A stretch of 29,735 nt of DNA from Desulfobacterales bacterium (GTDB lineage Bacteria; Desulfobacterota; Desulfobacteria; Desulfobacterales; UBA5852): the NCBI GenBank assembly GCA_030066455.1, contig JASJBQ010000052.1:1-29735 (forward strand). Reading direction: 5' to 3'. The notes under the pieces were generated by a model that saw nothing but the letters and a program-made list of their open reading frames with translations, ran no database searches and was not told the DNA's origin. The translations under genes were made by a program, and so were the position numbers. This document shows, in pieces, positions 16,549-26,051 of this stretch (its first letter is position 1; the number at the start of each line of letters is the position of its first letter).

Positions 16549-16667
16549 GAAGTTGCCTCTTGTTCATACCCCTAATATAGAAAAGGGGCGGCTGTCAAAA
16601 AGATTATCGAATAAGTATAAGGCGTCAGCGAACCGAGGGGCAATCGAGCCTGTTGCTGTCCGGCTGG

Positions 16668-18191
16668 TTAGGCCCGGTCGAGATTGCGGTATTGGATGGC
16701 CTCGGCAATGTGGTTGGTCGCGATCATGGGTTGAGCGGCCAGATCGGCAATCGTGCGGGCGATTTTAAGGATCCGGTTGTAGGCCCGGGCGCTGAGCCCC
16801 AGCTGATCGATGGCCTTTTCAAGCAGTCTGACCGAATCACGGTCGATGGCACAGTGGGACTTGATCTGCCGGCTGCTCATTTGGGCATTGCTGTGAATGC
16901 GCGCGCGCCGAAAGCGCCCGTGCTGAATATCGCGGGCCGCCGCGACCCGCGCGCGAATGGTTTCCGATGCTTCCCCCTTCGCGGCGGTCGTCAAATCGCG
17001 AAACGCCACCGCCGGGACCTCAACATGGATATCGATCCGATCCATCAAGGGGCCGGAGACTTTCGAACGATAACGCTGGATCTGGGGGATCGAACAGCGG
17101 CAGGCGTGCCGGGCGTCTCCCAGGTAGCCGCAGGGGCAGGGGTTCATTGCGGCCACCAGCATGAAGGCGGCGGGATAGGTCAGGGTCGAGGCCGCCCGCG
17201 CAATGGTGACATGGCGGTCTTCAAGCGGTTGTCGCATGACCTCCAGGACGTGCTTCTTGAATTCCGGGAGCTCGTCTAAAAACAATACCCCGTTGTGCGC
17301 CAGGCTGACTTCTCCGGGGCGGGGGATGTGGCCGCCGCCGATCAGCCCGGCATCGGAGATGGTGTGATGGGGCGCACGAAAGGGGCGTTTGACGACCAGC
17401 GCCTGACGACGACCCAATAATCCAACGACACTGTAAATTTTGGTCGTTTCGATCGCTTCCTCAAAACTTAATGCCGGTAACACCGAGGGGATGCGACGCG
17501 CCAGCATGGTTTTACCTGACCCGGGGGGGCCGATCATGAGGATGTTGTGGCCGCCTGCGGCCGCCACTTCCAGGGCCCTTTTGGCATGTTCCTGGCCGAC
17601 CACGTCGGAAAAGTCGGGTTCCGCCGCCGCCGGCGTTTTAAATAAAGCCTGCCTGTCGGTCTCAACGGCTTCGAGGGGGGGGCCGTCCGAAAAATGCTCA
17701 ATGACTTGTGACAGGGTTTCTGCCGGGTAGACACGGATACCATCGACGACAGCGGCTTCACGGGCATTTTCGCAAGGAACGATAATGTTGGCATAGCCGG
17801 CCTGGCGGGCGGCCAGCGCCATGGGAAGCGACCCGGCGACAGGCTTGACGCGGCCATCCAGCGAGAGCTCACCCAGAATCAGATAGCGGCCCAGTTCCTT
17901 GGGGTCCAAAGCATGCGTGGCCGCCAGGAGCCCCATCGCAATCGGAAGATCAAATCCCGTACCGTCCTTCTTGATATTGGCAGGGGCTAGATTAACGGTG
18001 ATGCGATCGTCCGGGAAGCGGTATCCTGAATTCAGAATGGCGGATTTTACCCGCTCGCGGCTTTCCTTGACCGCCGCTTCCGGCAGGCCGACCGTCGTAA
18101 AGGCGGGAAGGCCCGAGGCGATGTCCACTTCAACCTCAACGATGTAGGCCTCGATACCCATCACGGCGCTGCACAAAATCCGAGCTAACAA
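16668..18191 (-). CDS. comM: YifB/ComM family Mg-chelatase-like AAA+ ATPase
   Basis: A 507-residue member of the YifB/ComM family. ComM of naturally transforming bacteria is a hexameric helicase that drives branch migration during integration of taken-up DNA; the role in non-competent bacteria is unclear. The order is standard: an N-terminal Lon-like fold ([24 protein letters not shown] to about 160), AAA+ core with Walker [13 protein letters not shown] and Walker [12 protein letters not shown], the family Cys motif [13 protein letters not shown], and a C-terminal helical domain ([15 protein letters not shown]). The start is TTG 18191 with AAGGAG 5 bases upstream, matching the family N-terminus. 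It is divergent from lpxC across a 531-base gap. Confidence 0.94.
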   Translation of the reverse strand: MLARILCSAVMGIEAYIVEVEVDIASGLPAFTTVGLPEAAVKESRERVKSAILNSGYRFPDDRITVNLAPANIKKDGTGFDLPIAMGLLAATHALDPKELGRYLILGELSLDGRVKPVAGSLPMALAARQAGYANIIVPCENAREAAVVDGIRVYPAETLSQVIEHFSDGPPLEAVETDRQALFKTPAAAEPDFSDVVGQEHAKRALEVAAAGGHNILMIGPPGSGKTMLARRIPSVLPALSFEEAIETTKIYSVVGLLGRRQALVVKRPFRAPHHTISDAGLIGGGHIPRPGEVSLAHNGVLFLDELPEFKKHVLEVMRQPLEDRHVTIARAASTLTYPAAFMLVAAMNPCPCGYLGDARHACRCSIPQIQRYRSKVSGPLMDRIDIHVEVPAVAFRDLTTAAKGEASETIRARVAAARDIQHGRFRRARIHSNAQMSSRQIKSHCAIDRDSVRLLEKAIDQLGLSARAYNRILKIARTIADLAAQPMIATNHIAEAIQYRNLDRA

Positions 18192-18722
18192 ATCGACTCC
18201 TTGGCATGCATGGAAGGAAAAATAGGCTTCATGACGACCTTATTGAAACCGACCAAAATGCCAACCGAGGCATACTTCGGGGCGTGGCGGAGGCCATCCG
18301 CCGAGATCGGGCAATGCGATCCGGGCCAATTCATCGCGGCCATCAAGCCGCCAGACGATTCCGATTGGTTCGAATTCTGATCCGTTCGCATTGCAAAATC
18401 TATCGGTTCTGATAATAACGCTTTCGATTTTTTTTGTGCGCACCGATTCGCACCGAATAGACCTTCGTGGCGTTTGGCATTGTGAAAATTAACGCACAAC
18501 TGTTTGCAAATGGGAACACCTGTGGTATGAAGAATACACATTTGGGCCGCACCCCGGAAGCTTTGAGCGGGCGCACGGCCACCGTTGGATGGCGGGTGTT
18601 GCCAGCCGGTGGGCACGAAAAAAATGACCCGGGCTGGATTTCGAACATGCCTCAACCAACATGATGGTATCGTGGGATTGCAGGGGCCGCACATTCGACG
18701 AAGCTCAGAGAAAAGGGAGCCT
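18192..18722. other. Intergenic region between comM and lpxC
   Basis: This 531-base gap holds a tract of eight T (about 18427-18434), short direct repeats of GCACCGA (18440-18458), and a candidate promoter (listed separately). Frames of 60-200 codons on either strand lack ribosome sites and recognisable domains. A long leader of about 180 bases is predicted for lpxC; no known riboswitch was recognised in it. Confidence 0.4.
18504..18531 (+). promoter_or_regulatory. Candidate lpxC-operon promoter
   Basis: TTGCAA (18504-18509) and TATGAA (18526-18531) are separated by 16 bases on the plus strand, about 190 bases before the lpxC ATG. It is the best sigma70-like pair in the gap, but each hexamer deviates from consensus. 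Confidence 0.35.
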
Positions 18723-19637
18723 ATGTTTAAAGCATACCAACAGCGAACCGTTGCGCGAACGATAACATGCAGCGGTATCGGCGTCCATTCGGGGAAAAAG
18801 GTCAACCTTAAGATCCGGCCGGCGCGCGAAAATCACGGTATCCGTTTTGCGCGGACGGATTTGCCGAACACACCGGTTATTGCCGCGCTCTTCAATCAAG
18901 TCGTCGACACGAGCCTGGCAACGGTGATTGGTTCGGGGGGGTGTATCGTGTCGACCATCGAGCACCTCATGGCCGCTTTTTCCGGCATGTCCATCGATAA
19001 CGTTCGGGTCGAATTGGATGCCTATGAAATGCCCATTATGGATGGGAGTGCACGTCCCTTTATGGAGCGGCTGCAACAGGCCGGCGTCGAGGAGCAGCCG
19101 GCACGCAAACATTTTTTTGTCATCAAGCATCCGGTCGAACTGGACGATGGTGATCGTTTTGTCGGCGTTTACCCGGCGCTTAGCCGCAAGTTCAGCTGCA
19201 CCGTATCCTACAACCATCCCCTTATACGCAAACAGTCTATAACGATCGACCTCAATGAGCAAGTTTTCGCCGATCAGGTCTGTGCGGCGCGGACTTTCGG
19301 TTTTCTCCAGGATGTCGAAAAAATGAAGCGCTTCGGTTTGGGCCGCGGCGGGTCACTCGAGAACGTCGTTGTCGTCGGTCAGGAGGGGATCGTCAACCCG
19401 GAGGGCTTGCGCTTTGAAGATGAATTCGTGCGCCACAAGGTGCTGGACTGCATTGGCGACTTTTCTCTTCTGGGCATGCCCATCTTAGGGCATATTGTAA
19501 CGCATAAATCCGGACACGCTTTCAATCTCGCATTCTTGGATAAACTCTTCAACTCCAAAAACGCTTGGTATACATCCACCCAGCCGGCCTACCGGGCGGC
19601 CTCCCCGGATAATATTCAGGAAGCCATCGCCATCTGA
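18723..19637 (+). CDS. lpxC: UDP-3-O-acyl-N-acetylglucosamine deacetylase
   Basis: Zinc amidase that performs the first committed step of lipid A synthesis, removing acetate from UDP-3-O-acyl-GlcNAc. It has 304 residues, the normal length. Zinc ligands and catalytic residues are in place: His81 in STIEHLMAA, His238 and Asp242 in RHKVLDCIGDF, His265 in HKSGH. AARTFGFL and MDGSARPF are further family motifs. ATG 18723 follows GGGAG. It is first in a plus-strand run; the DUF4390 gene starts one base after its stop. Its presence shows a lipopolysaccharide-bearing outer membrane. Confidence 0.97.
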   Translation: MFKAYQQRTVARTITCSGIGVHSGKKVNLKIRPARENHGIRFARTDLPNTPVIAALFNQVVDTSLATVIGSGGCIVSTIEHLMAAFSGMSIDNVRVELDAYEMPIMDGSARPFMERLQQAGVEEQPARKHFFVIKHPVELDDGDRFVGVYPALSRKFSCTVSYNHPLIRKQSITIDLNEQVFADQVCAARTFGFLQDVEKMKRFGLGRGGSLENVVVVGQEGIVNPEGLRFEDEFVRHKVLDCIGDFSLLGMPILGHIVTHKSGHAFNLAFLDKLFNSKNAWYTSTQPAYRAASPDNIQEAIAI

Positions 19638-19638
19638 G

Positions 19639-20214
19639 ATGGGCTATTTGCACATGCCAAAGACCTTGCAGGTGGTTCTGGCCGCGGTCTGGCTTCTGGT
19701 GCCGATTCCGGGAGCCATGGCCCAGGAAGCCCATCTTAAGAACATCACCCTTTCGAGCATGGACGATCACATGGTCGTATCTTTGGTTGTCGAGGGCGCT
19801 TTTACCCCCAAAATCATGGCCTCGATCCAGGAAGGCGTCCAGACGCAGTTTACGTACCTGCTACGCATGTACCGCGATCGGCGCATGTGGTTGGATGAAA
19901 AGCTCATCGGCATCAACCTGACGCACTCGCTGCGATTCGACCCGGCGCGCAAGGTCTATCAGGTCCATCGCTCGTGGGCGCAGCCACCTTGGACGGAGAC
20001 CCGGTCGCTGGCCGAGGCCCGAGACTTGATGACCCAAATCGAAAGATATCCCATTCTACCCCTTGACCGGATGCAGCCGGGCGAGGGTTATGAGCTGCGT
20101 GCCAAGGTGGAATTGTCCCAGGTAACCTTGCCGTTTTACTTGCGCTATGTCTTTTATTTTGTCGCCCTCTGGGATTTTGAAACCGAATGGCACGCCGTCT
20201 TTTTCTTATACTGA
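19639..20214 (+). CDS. DUF4390 domain protein, exported
   Basis: A 191-residue protein with a signal peptide (TLQVVLAAVWLLVPIPGAMA, likely cleaved before QEAHL), so periplasmic or membrane-bound. The mature part has the pattern of DUF4390 (LKNITLSSMDDHMVVSLVVEGAFTPKI, ending in a hydrophobic LRYVFYFVALWDFETEWHAVFFLY). The function is unknown in the family. It starts one base after lpxC and its end is 28 bases before the NtrY-like kinase. DUF4390 genes sit next to sensor kinases of this kind, so it may feed an envelope signal to that kinase. An internal ATG at 19654 would give the same mature protein. Confidence 0.8.
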   Translation: MGYLHMPKTLQVVLAAVWLLVPIPGAMAQEAHLKNITLSSMDDHMVVSLVVEGAFTPKIMASIQEGVQTQFTYLLRMYRDRRMWLDEKLIGINLTHSLRFDPARKVYQVHRSWAQPPWTETRSLAEARDLMTQIERYPILPLDRMQPGEGYELRAKVELSQVTLPFYLRYVFYFVALWDFETEWHAVFFLY

Positions 20215-20242
20215 TAATTCGCCCTCTCGATTGCGGATCGAT

Positions 20243-22501
20243 ATGAACCGAAGTACTTCTAAACTTTTCCGGGTTCCAAACCCCGCCAACGATCTTCGCC
20301 GCCGCAAACGTGAAATCATCCTGATTCCCTGCATTCTGGTGATCGTCGGGCTGCTGACCCTGCTCGAAACGAACCTGATTAAGTTTGGGGCGGACATCCC
20401 TATCTCCAACACCATTCTGATGTTTATCCTATTAAACATCAATCTGCTTCTGCTGCTTCTGCTTATCTTCCTGGTTTTTCGCAACCTGGTCAAATTGATC
20501 TACGATCGCCGCCGCCGCTCGATTGGCGCCAACCTGCGGACACGCCTGGTGATAACGTTTGTAGCCCTGACCTTGCTGCCGACCACGGTGCTGTTTGTCT
20601 TTTCGATCAATTTCATATCGGCCAGCCTCAAATATTGGTTCAACGCGCCGGTGGAAAGGGCCCTGCAGGGGGCTCTGGATATCAGTGAGCACCGCTATGC
20701 GAGCATGGCCAAGGACAGCGAGGCGCTGATCAGAAGCATTGCCGAGCAATTGATCGCTACGCAGGCGCTTTCCCGATCGGGTCGGCACGCGCTGCAGGGC
20801 TATTTGCAAGCGATCCAAGCGCAGCATGATTTGGTTGCCGTGGAGATTTATACGCCGGCCTTCAGGCGGGCCGTGCTTGTGCAATCACCGCTGCAGAAGG
20901 AAATAAGTCTGGATCTTATCGGTTCCGACAAATTGCAGCGCGCCGCCAACCCTGCATCCGCCGAGACGACCATCGAAACGGTCGCCACCGGCGAGCTGAT
21001 CCGGGCGTTTGCAAAACTCCCCGCAGGTGCTGATGCCCGCGGTACAGGGGCCTACATCGTTTTGACCAAGAGAGTGCCATCGACGCTGACCGCGGATCGT
21101 CGCACCGTGCTCAAAAATATCGAAGAGTTTCACCAGATCAAGCTGCTGAAGAAGCCCATCCAGACGACCTACTACATGTATTGGTCAATTGTTGCATTGC
21201 TGGTCATGTTTTGCGCTATATGGTTTGGCTTCTATCTGGCGAAAAGCATGACGATTCCGCTGATGGAACTGGCCGAGGGGACACGCCGCGTTGCCAACGG
21301 GGACTTGACGGTCCACCTGGATTTGCGTGCTGGGGATGAAATCGGCGTACTGGTCGATTCGTTCAACAAAATGACCCATGATCTTCGCCTGAGCCGCGAG
21401 CAATTGGAGTTGTCCGCGGAAATGCTGCGTCAACGCAACAAAGAGATTGAAGCCCGCCGGCGCTACATGGAGATCGTTTTGAAAAACATTTCGGCCGGTG
21501 TCATCTCACTGGATGCCACCGGAGTCATATTGACGATGAATACCTCGGCGGAGAAGATGCTGTCACTGAACGCCGATAAGATCGTCAACCGCAGGTTCGA
21601 AGCGCTTCTGCCGCCGCCGCTGCGCGACGATGCGCTCGCGGTGTGGCGGGAGATTCAATCCAAAACGGCCGGCACCGTGGAAAGACCACTGCGACTGACG
21701 ATCAAGGGCCGTTCCCGCAGCTTCCTGGCAAGCCTGGCGCCCCTGCAGGATGATCGCCACCGGCCGATCGGCGTAGTGATGGTCTTCGATGATTTAACCG
21801 AGTTGGAAAAGGCCCAGCGCATGGCGGCGTGGCGCGAGGTGGCGCGGCGCATTGCCCATGAAGTCAAGAATCCCCTGACCCCCATATCGCTATCGGCGCA
21901 ACGCCTCAAAAGAAAATATGGTCACCAGATCGCGGATGCCGTGTTTGAAGAGTGCACCCGCATGATCATCGATCATGTCGAGTTGATTCGTAATCTGGTC
22001 AATGCCTTTTCGGATTTTGCACGGTTCCCGTCGGCCAACCCGCAGCCGTGCGATCTGGCCCCCATTATCGAAGAGACGGTTGCACTCTATAAGGAGGGCC
22101 ATGAACGCATTCGTTTCAGCCTGCAGATCGAAGGTGACCTGCCCATCCCGCTCCTGTCGCTAGATCGCCAACAGATCAAGCAGGCCATGATCAACCTAGT
22201 CGACAATGCCATCAGCGCACTACGGGGGCGGGGGCAAATTGAAATCCGCCTGTGCCATTGCCAAACCAAAGCAAACGTGCAGATTATCATCAGCGACAAT
22301 GGCCCCGGTATATCCGACGAAGACAAGTCGCGCCTTTTCGAACCGGATTTCTCAACCAAGAAAGCCGGCATGGGGTTGGGATTGACGATCGTCAGCACGA
22401 TTGTCGCCGAACATGACGGTACGATTCGCGTGGAGGATAACGAACCACGCGGCGCGCGGTTTTTTATCAGCCTGCCGATTGCGGGGCAAGCGCGCGCCTG
22501 A
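20243..22501 (+). CDS. ntrY: NtrY-like membrane sensor histidine kinase
   Basis: A 752-residue transmembrane kinase. Three hydrophobic segments lie near the N-terminus (about 25-41, 53-78, 100-125), then a periplasmic sensor region to about 310 and a membrane segment at 312-333 (IVALLVMFCAIWFGFYLA). HAMP follows (about 335-390, RRVANGDLTVHLDLRAGDEIG), then PAS (MEIVLKNISAGVISLDATGV), HisKA with His539 in ARRIAHEVKNPLTPISLSAQ, and HATPase_c (NLVDNAISAL, DNGPGISDED, GMGLGLTIVSTIV). Start 20243 is the ATG before NRSTSKLF; the open frame runs to 20147 within the DUF4390 gene. It is followed by its response regulator. NtrYX systems act in nitrogen, redox and envelope control; position after lpxC suggests an envelope signal here. 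Confidence 0.92.
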   Translation: MNRSTSKLFRVPNPANDLRRRKREIILIPCILVIVGLLTLLETNLIKFGADIPISNTILMFILLNINLLLLLLLIFLVFRNLVKLIYDRRRRSIGANLRTRLVITFVALTLLPTTVLFVFSINFISASLKYWFNAPVERALQGALDISEHRYASMAKDSEALIRSIAEQLIATQALSRSGRHALQGYLQAIQAQHDLVAVEIYTPAFRRAVLVQSPLQKEISLDLIGSDKLQRAANPASAETTIETVATGELIRAFAKLPAGADARGTGAYIVLTKRVPSTLTADRRTVLKNIEEFHQIKLLKKPIQTTYYMYWSIVALLVMFCAIWFGFYLAKSMTIPLMELAEGTRRVANGDLTVHLDLRAGDEIGVLVDSFNKMTHDLRLSREQLELSAEMLRQRNKEIEARRRYMEIVLKNISAGVISLDATGVILTMNTSAEKMLSLNADKIVNRRFEALLPPPLRDDALAVWREIQSKTAGTVERPLRLTIKGRSRSFLASLAPLQDDRHRPIGVVMVFDDLTELEKAQRMAAWREVARRIAHEVKNPLTPISLSAQRLKRKYGHQIADAVFEECTRMIIDHVELIRNLVNAFSDFARFPSANPQPCDLAPIIEETVALYKEGHERIRFSLQIEGDLPIPLLSLDRQQIKQAMINLVDNAISALRGRGQIEIRLCHCQTKANVQIIISDNGPGISDEDKSRLFEPDFSTKKAGMGLGLTIVSTIVAEHDGTIRVEDNEPRGARFFISLPIAGQARA

Positions 22502-22543
22502 AGCCGCCCAAGGTGTGTGAACCATAGCGCGAGAGAGGGATCG

Positions 22544-23899
22544 ATGTTTCCGACGATTCTGATAGTGGATGATGAGGCTTCCATCGTGCAGTCGATGAAG
22601 GGCCTGCTTGCAGACGAAGGCTTTGATGTCCTGACGGCATCGAACGGGTATGAGGCCTTGCAGATGATTGACAACGAGTCCCCGGATCTCATTCTGTTGG
22701 ATATCTGGATGCCCGGCATCGATGGCCTCGAGACGCTTAAGGAGATCAAAACCAGCAATCCCTTCATTCAGGTGATCATCATCACCGGCCACGGGAATGT
22801 CGAAACGGCCGTCAAGGCCACCAAACTGGGCGCCTTCGATTTGATTGAAAAACCGATCTCGTTTGACAAAATCATTGTCGCCATCAACAACGCCCTCAAC
22901 TTCCGGCGGTTGGAGGAGGAGAATCGCTTTCTACGCAAAAAGACCTTGGAGAAGCACTCCATCGACGGTCACAGCGGGCCGATACAGGCGTTGAAGCAAA
23001 AGATCGCTGCGGTGGCCCCAAAGGACTCCTGGGTGCTGATTTACGGCGAGAATGGCACGGGCAAAGAGCTCGTTGCCCGGACGATTTACCAGCTGAGTCC
23101 CCGGGTGGATAAATCCTTCGTGGATGTCAACTGCGCGGCCATTCCGGAAGCGCTGATCGAAAGCAACCTCTTCGGCCATGAAAAGGGCGCGTTCAAGGGG
23201 GCCACCGGGAAAAAGCGGGGGACGTTCGAACTCGCCAACGAAGGCACCATCTTTTTGGACGAAATCAGCGATATGAGCCTTAAAACCCAGGCCAAAATCC
23301 TGCGTGTCCTGCAAGAGCAAAAATTTCAGCGCGTCGGTAGCGGGCGCGTGCTGAGCGTGGATGTCCGCGTTATCGCGGCCACGAATAAAAACTTACGCGA
23401 AGAAATTGAAAAAGGTAATTTCCGCGAAGATCTCTACCACCGTCTCAACGTAGTTCCTATCGAAGTGCCCAGCTTGCGGGAACGCCAAGAGGATATCCCC
23501 CTGCTCGTCGATTTGTTTCTGCGAGAATGCGCGCAGCAAGACGGTGAATCCCGCAAGACCATGACAGGCGAAGCACTGGACCTGTTGACGCACTATCACT
23601 GGCCGGGCAACGTTCGGGAGTTGAAGAATCTCGTGGAGCATCTGGTCATACTGGCACCGAACGCAACGATAACGCCGGAGGACATACCGGCCGGCTATCA
23701 TACCGGCATGATTTGTGAGTCCGCGCTAGCGGATAAGTATTTGACGATCAACAACTTCAAGGATGCCAAGAAAGCCTTCGAGCGGCTTTACATCCGGAGC
23801 AAATTGGCCGGCAACAAGGGCAACATCACCCGCACGGCAATGCAAATTGGGGTGGGACGGAGCTATTTACACAAAAAGTTGAAGCAACTCGATCTGTAA
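22544..23899 (+). CDS. ntrX: NtrX-like sigma54-type response regulator
   Basis: A 451-residue response regulator and partner of the kinase upstream. Receiver (1-120, Asp53 in LILLDIWMPG, Lys103), AAA+ domain with Walker A YGENGTGKELVAR (168-175 core), Walker B GTIFLDEI, and a Fis-type helix-turn-helix at the end (GNKGNITRTAMQIGVGRSYLHKKL). The loop that contacts sigma54, normally GAFTGA, reads GAFKGA (215-220; bases read GGC GCG TTC AAG GGG GCC). The Thr in this motif is important for sigma54 remodelling in studied proteins, so this regulator may act without sigma54, as alphaproteobacterial NtrX is thought to. ATG 22544 was chosen because it begins the receiver and follows AGAGGG. Confidence 0.92.
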   Translation: MFPTILIVDDEASIVQSMKGLLADEGFDVLTASNGYEALQMIDNESPDLILLDIWMPGIDGLETLKEIKTSNPFIQVIIITGHGNVETAVKATKLGAFDLIEKPISFDKIIVAINNALNFRRLEEENRFLRKKTLEKHSIDGHSGPIQALKQKIAAVAPKDSWVLIYGENGTGKELVARTIYQLSPRVDKSFVDVNCAAIPEALIESNLFGHEKGAFKGATGKKRGTFELANEGTIFLDEISDMSLKTQAKILRVLQEQKFQRVGSGRVLSVDVRVIAATNKNLREEIEKGNFREDLYHRLNVVPIEVPSLRERQEDIPLLVDLFLRECAQQDGESRKTMTGEALDLLTHYHWPGNVRELKNLVEHLVILAPNATITPEDIPAGYHTGMICESALADKYLTINNFKDAKKAFERLYIRSKLAGNKGNITRTAMQIGVGRSYLHKKLKQLDL

Positions 23900-23903
23900 T
23901 CCC

Positions 23904-24458
23904 ATGCGCATCATCGCCGGAAAATTTCGTGGGCGACACCTCTCAGCCCCTCGTGGTCGAAACATACGACCGACATCGGATCGATTGCGCGAAGCGATTT
24001 TTAACATCATCGGCCGTGGTATCGTCGGTCATAACTTTATCGATCTTTTCGCCGGTACAGGCGCGATGGGGATCGAGGCGCTCAGCCGCGGGGCGGCGCA
24101 CGTCGTGTTTATCGACAAGCACCCCCGCGCTCTAGCGTGCGTGCGCCAGAATATCGATCCGCTTGAAGTCGGACATCGCTGGCAGGCCATCCGCTGGGAT
24201 GCAGCACGCGACCTTCGCTGTTTGCCCACGCTGAAGTTGCGTTTCGAATACGCGTTCATTGATCCGCCCTATAACTGCGGGCTGGCTGACAGAGCACTCC
24301 GGAATCTGGCGGCAGCGGATGTGATGCCTGCCGGCAGCTTGATTGTGGTGGAACACGATCGCCTCGAAACGATCACCCCGCCGCAAGACAGAATGGCGCT
24401 CCAGGATCAACGCCGCTATGGGAAAAACCTTGTCACTTTTTTCCGCACTATGGTATAG
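23904..24458 (+). CDS. rsmD: 16S rRNA (guanine966-N2)-methyltransferase
   Basis: SAM-dependent methylation of G966 in 16S rRNA during assembly of the small ribosomal subunit. It is 184 residues, the family size. The N-terminus MRIIAGKFRGRHLSAPRG...RPTSDRLREAIFN is diagnostic. The SAM-binding loop is FIDLFAGTGAMGIEALSRGA (46-64), and the N6/N2 methylase motif DPPYN is at 120-124. It starts 4 bases after the ntrX stop with a weak ribosome site, so coupling to ntrX is likely. The pairing rsmD-coaD is widespread in bacteria. Confidence 0.93.
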   Translation: MRIIAGKFRGRHLSAPRGRNIRPTSDRLREAIFNIIGRGIVGHNFIDLFAGTGAMGIEALSRGAAHVVFIDKHPRALACVRQNIDPLEVGHRWQAIRWDAARDLRCLPTLKLRFEYAFIDPPYNCGLADRALRNLAAADVMPAGSLIVVEHDRLETITPPQDRMALQDQRRYGKNLVTFFRTMV

Positions 24459-24542
24459 TTCGGCGTTACCCGCCGGCGGCCACGCCCAAAACCGTTCAAT
24501 GTCAATCGCATCAGCGCTCCATTGGAAGGAAGATCATTCGGA

Positions 24543-25043
24543 ATGTCTGCCAAACTGGCCATTTATCCCGGCTCGTTCGATCCCGTGACCAACGGCCATA
24601 TCGATATTATCGTGAGGGGTTTGAAAATTTTCGATCGGATTGTTGTCGGGATATTGAATAACCCCGGCAAGAATCCGCTTTTCTCTGTAGACGAGCGAAA
24701 AGACATGCTGCAGGCCAGTCTCAAAGGCATTGCCGGCGTCGAGATTGACACGTTTGATGGCCTGCTTGTGGATTATGCCCTGCAACGCGGGGCTCAAGCC
24801 ATATTACGCGGCATGCGGGCGGTATCCGATTTTGAGTATGAGTTTCAGATGGCGCTCATGAACCGCCGTCTCAATCGGGATGTTCAGACGGTTTTCTTAA
24901 TGACCGGCCTGCGCTGGATTTTCACGAGTTCTTCGATTATCAAAGAGGCGGCCCGTTTCGGGGGTAACATCAATGGCATGGTGCCCAAAGTCGTCAATCG
25001 CCAACTGCGAAACAAGTTCGCCCCGGCTTACAACGCACGCTGA
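24543..25043 (+). CDS. coaD: Phosphopantetheine adenylyltransferase
   Basis: Fourth step of coenzyme A synthesis: transfers AMP from ATP to 4'-phosphopantetheine. It has 166 residues. The nucleotidyltransferase motif GSFDPVTNGH (10-19) and the RGMRAVSDFEYEFQMALMNR region are diagnostic; FTSSSIIKE takes the place of the ISSTxVR motif. ATG 24543 is the family start; GGAAGG lies about 12 bases upstream. It lies 84 bases after rsmD, and its stop overlaps the ATG of the LysR gene by one base. Confidence 0.96.
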   Translation: MSAKLAIYPGSFDPVTNGHIDIIVRGLKIFDRIVVGILNNPGKNPLFSVDERKDMLQASLKGIAGVEIDTFDGLLVDYALQRGAQAILRGMRAVSDFEYEFQMALMNRRLNRDVQTVFLMTGLRWIFTSSSIIKEAARFGGNINGMVPKVVNRQLRNKFAPAYNAR

Positions 25044-26002
25044 TGGATTTATGGCAGCTTCACATTTTTTGCAAAGTCATTGAACAGAAGAGTTTCTCCA
25101 AAGCCGCCCTGGCGGTTCATCTTTCCCAACCCACTGTCAGTAGCCACATCAAAGACCTTGAGCAGCATTTTGGCTGTATCCTGATTGAGCGTCTGGCACG
25201 GCAGGCGGTTCCCACGCCCAGTGGTAAAATTCTCTACCGCTACGCCCGGCAATTGTTGGACTTGCGCGACGAGGCCGAGCGCACACTGGCTGACTACCAT
25301 GGGCGCTATGCCGGTGTTTTGCCCCTGGGCGGCAGCACGATTCCCGGCAATTACCTGTTACCGGACGTCATCGGTGCCTTTAAAAAGCAATATCCACAGG
25401 TTCGGATCCAACTGGCCATCGGTGATTCGCGCGACATCATGACCAAGGTTCTAAGCGGAGAGGTCGAGTTGGGACTCGTGGGCGCGCGCTTCGATGAGCG
25501 CCACTTGCGATGCACGCCCGTGGGGGCGGATGTCATGCGGCTGGTCGTGCCCCCCACCCATAAATGGTCTCAATGCGCGTCGATTCGCATGGAGGACATG
25601 ATCACCGAGCCTTTGATCGTGCGTGAGCTGGGATCCGGCACCCGCAAAGCCTTTGAGCAGGGGCTTCACAAATTGGGGCGTCAACTGGACGATTTCGCCA
25701 TTATTGCCGAGATGGGAAGTACAACGGCCGTCTTGCAGGCCGTCAAAAGCGGTTTGGGCATCTCGATTCTATCGATGCTGGCCGTCAAAGAAGAGCAGCG
25801 CCGCGGCCGCTTGTGGGCGCTGGATGTCGAAGAGCTGGATATCGAACGGGCGTTTTATCTCATTCAGGACACGCGTCGCACGACGTCCCCCCTGGCACGC
25901 ATTTTCAGGGAGCATCTTCTGGCAGCGCTGAATCGTGCCGAAAACGACCTGGCCACCGAAGCCGGCGACCGGGGGAAGGCATTGCCGTCGGGATCGATTT
26001 GA
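25043..26002 (+). CDS. LysR regulator, selenium-metabolism-associated type
   Basis: A 319-residue LysR-type regulator. The N-terminal winged helix-turn-helix is MDLWQLHIFCKVIEQKSFSKAALAVHLSQPTVSSHIKDLEQHFG (about 1-60), and the periplasmic-binding-like effector domain runs from about 90 to 295 (GGSTIPGNYLLPDVIGAFKKQYPQVRIQLAIGDS). The whole pattern resembles the group annotated as selenium-metabolism-associated LysR regulators in deltaproteobacteria, recalled from family knowledge and not checked. Its ATG overlaps the coaD stop (TGATG), so translation is coupled. No selenium gene (selA/B/D, selenoprotein) is in the window, so the target is unknown. Confidence 0.85.
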   Translation: MDLWQLHIFCKVIEQKSFSKAALAVHLSQPTVSSHIKDLEQHFGCILIERLARQAVPTPSGKILYRYARQLLDLRDEAERTLADYHGRYAGVLPLGGSTIPGNYLLPDVIGAFKKQYPQVRIQLAIGDSRDIMTKVLSGEVELGLVGARFDERHLRCTPVGADVMRLVVPPTHKWSQCASIRMEDMITEPLIVRELGSGTRKAFEQGLHKLGRQLDDFAIIAEMGSTTAVLQAVKSGLGISILSMLAVKEEQRRGRLWALDVEELDIERAFYLIQDTRRTTSPLARIFREHLLAALNRAENDLATEAGDRGKALPSGSI

Positions 26003-26051
26003 ACCCGCGGTTGCCACTGACCCGGCGCCAAGGCTTTGCGGCAACGATGCT

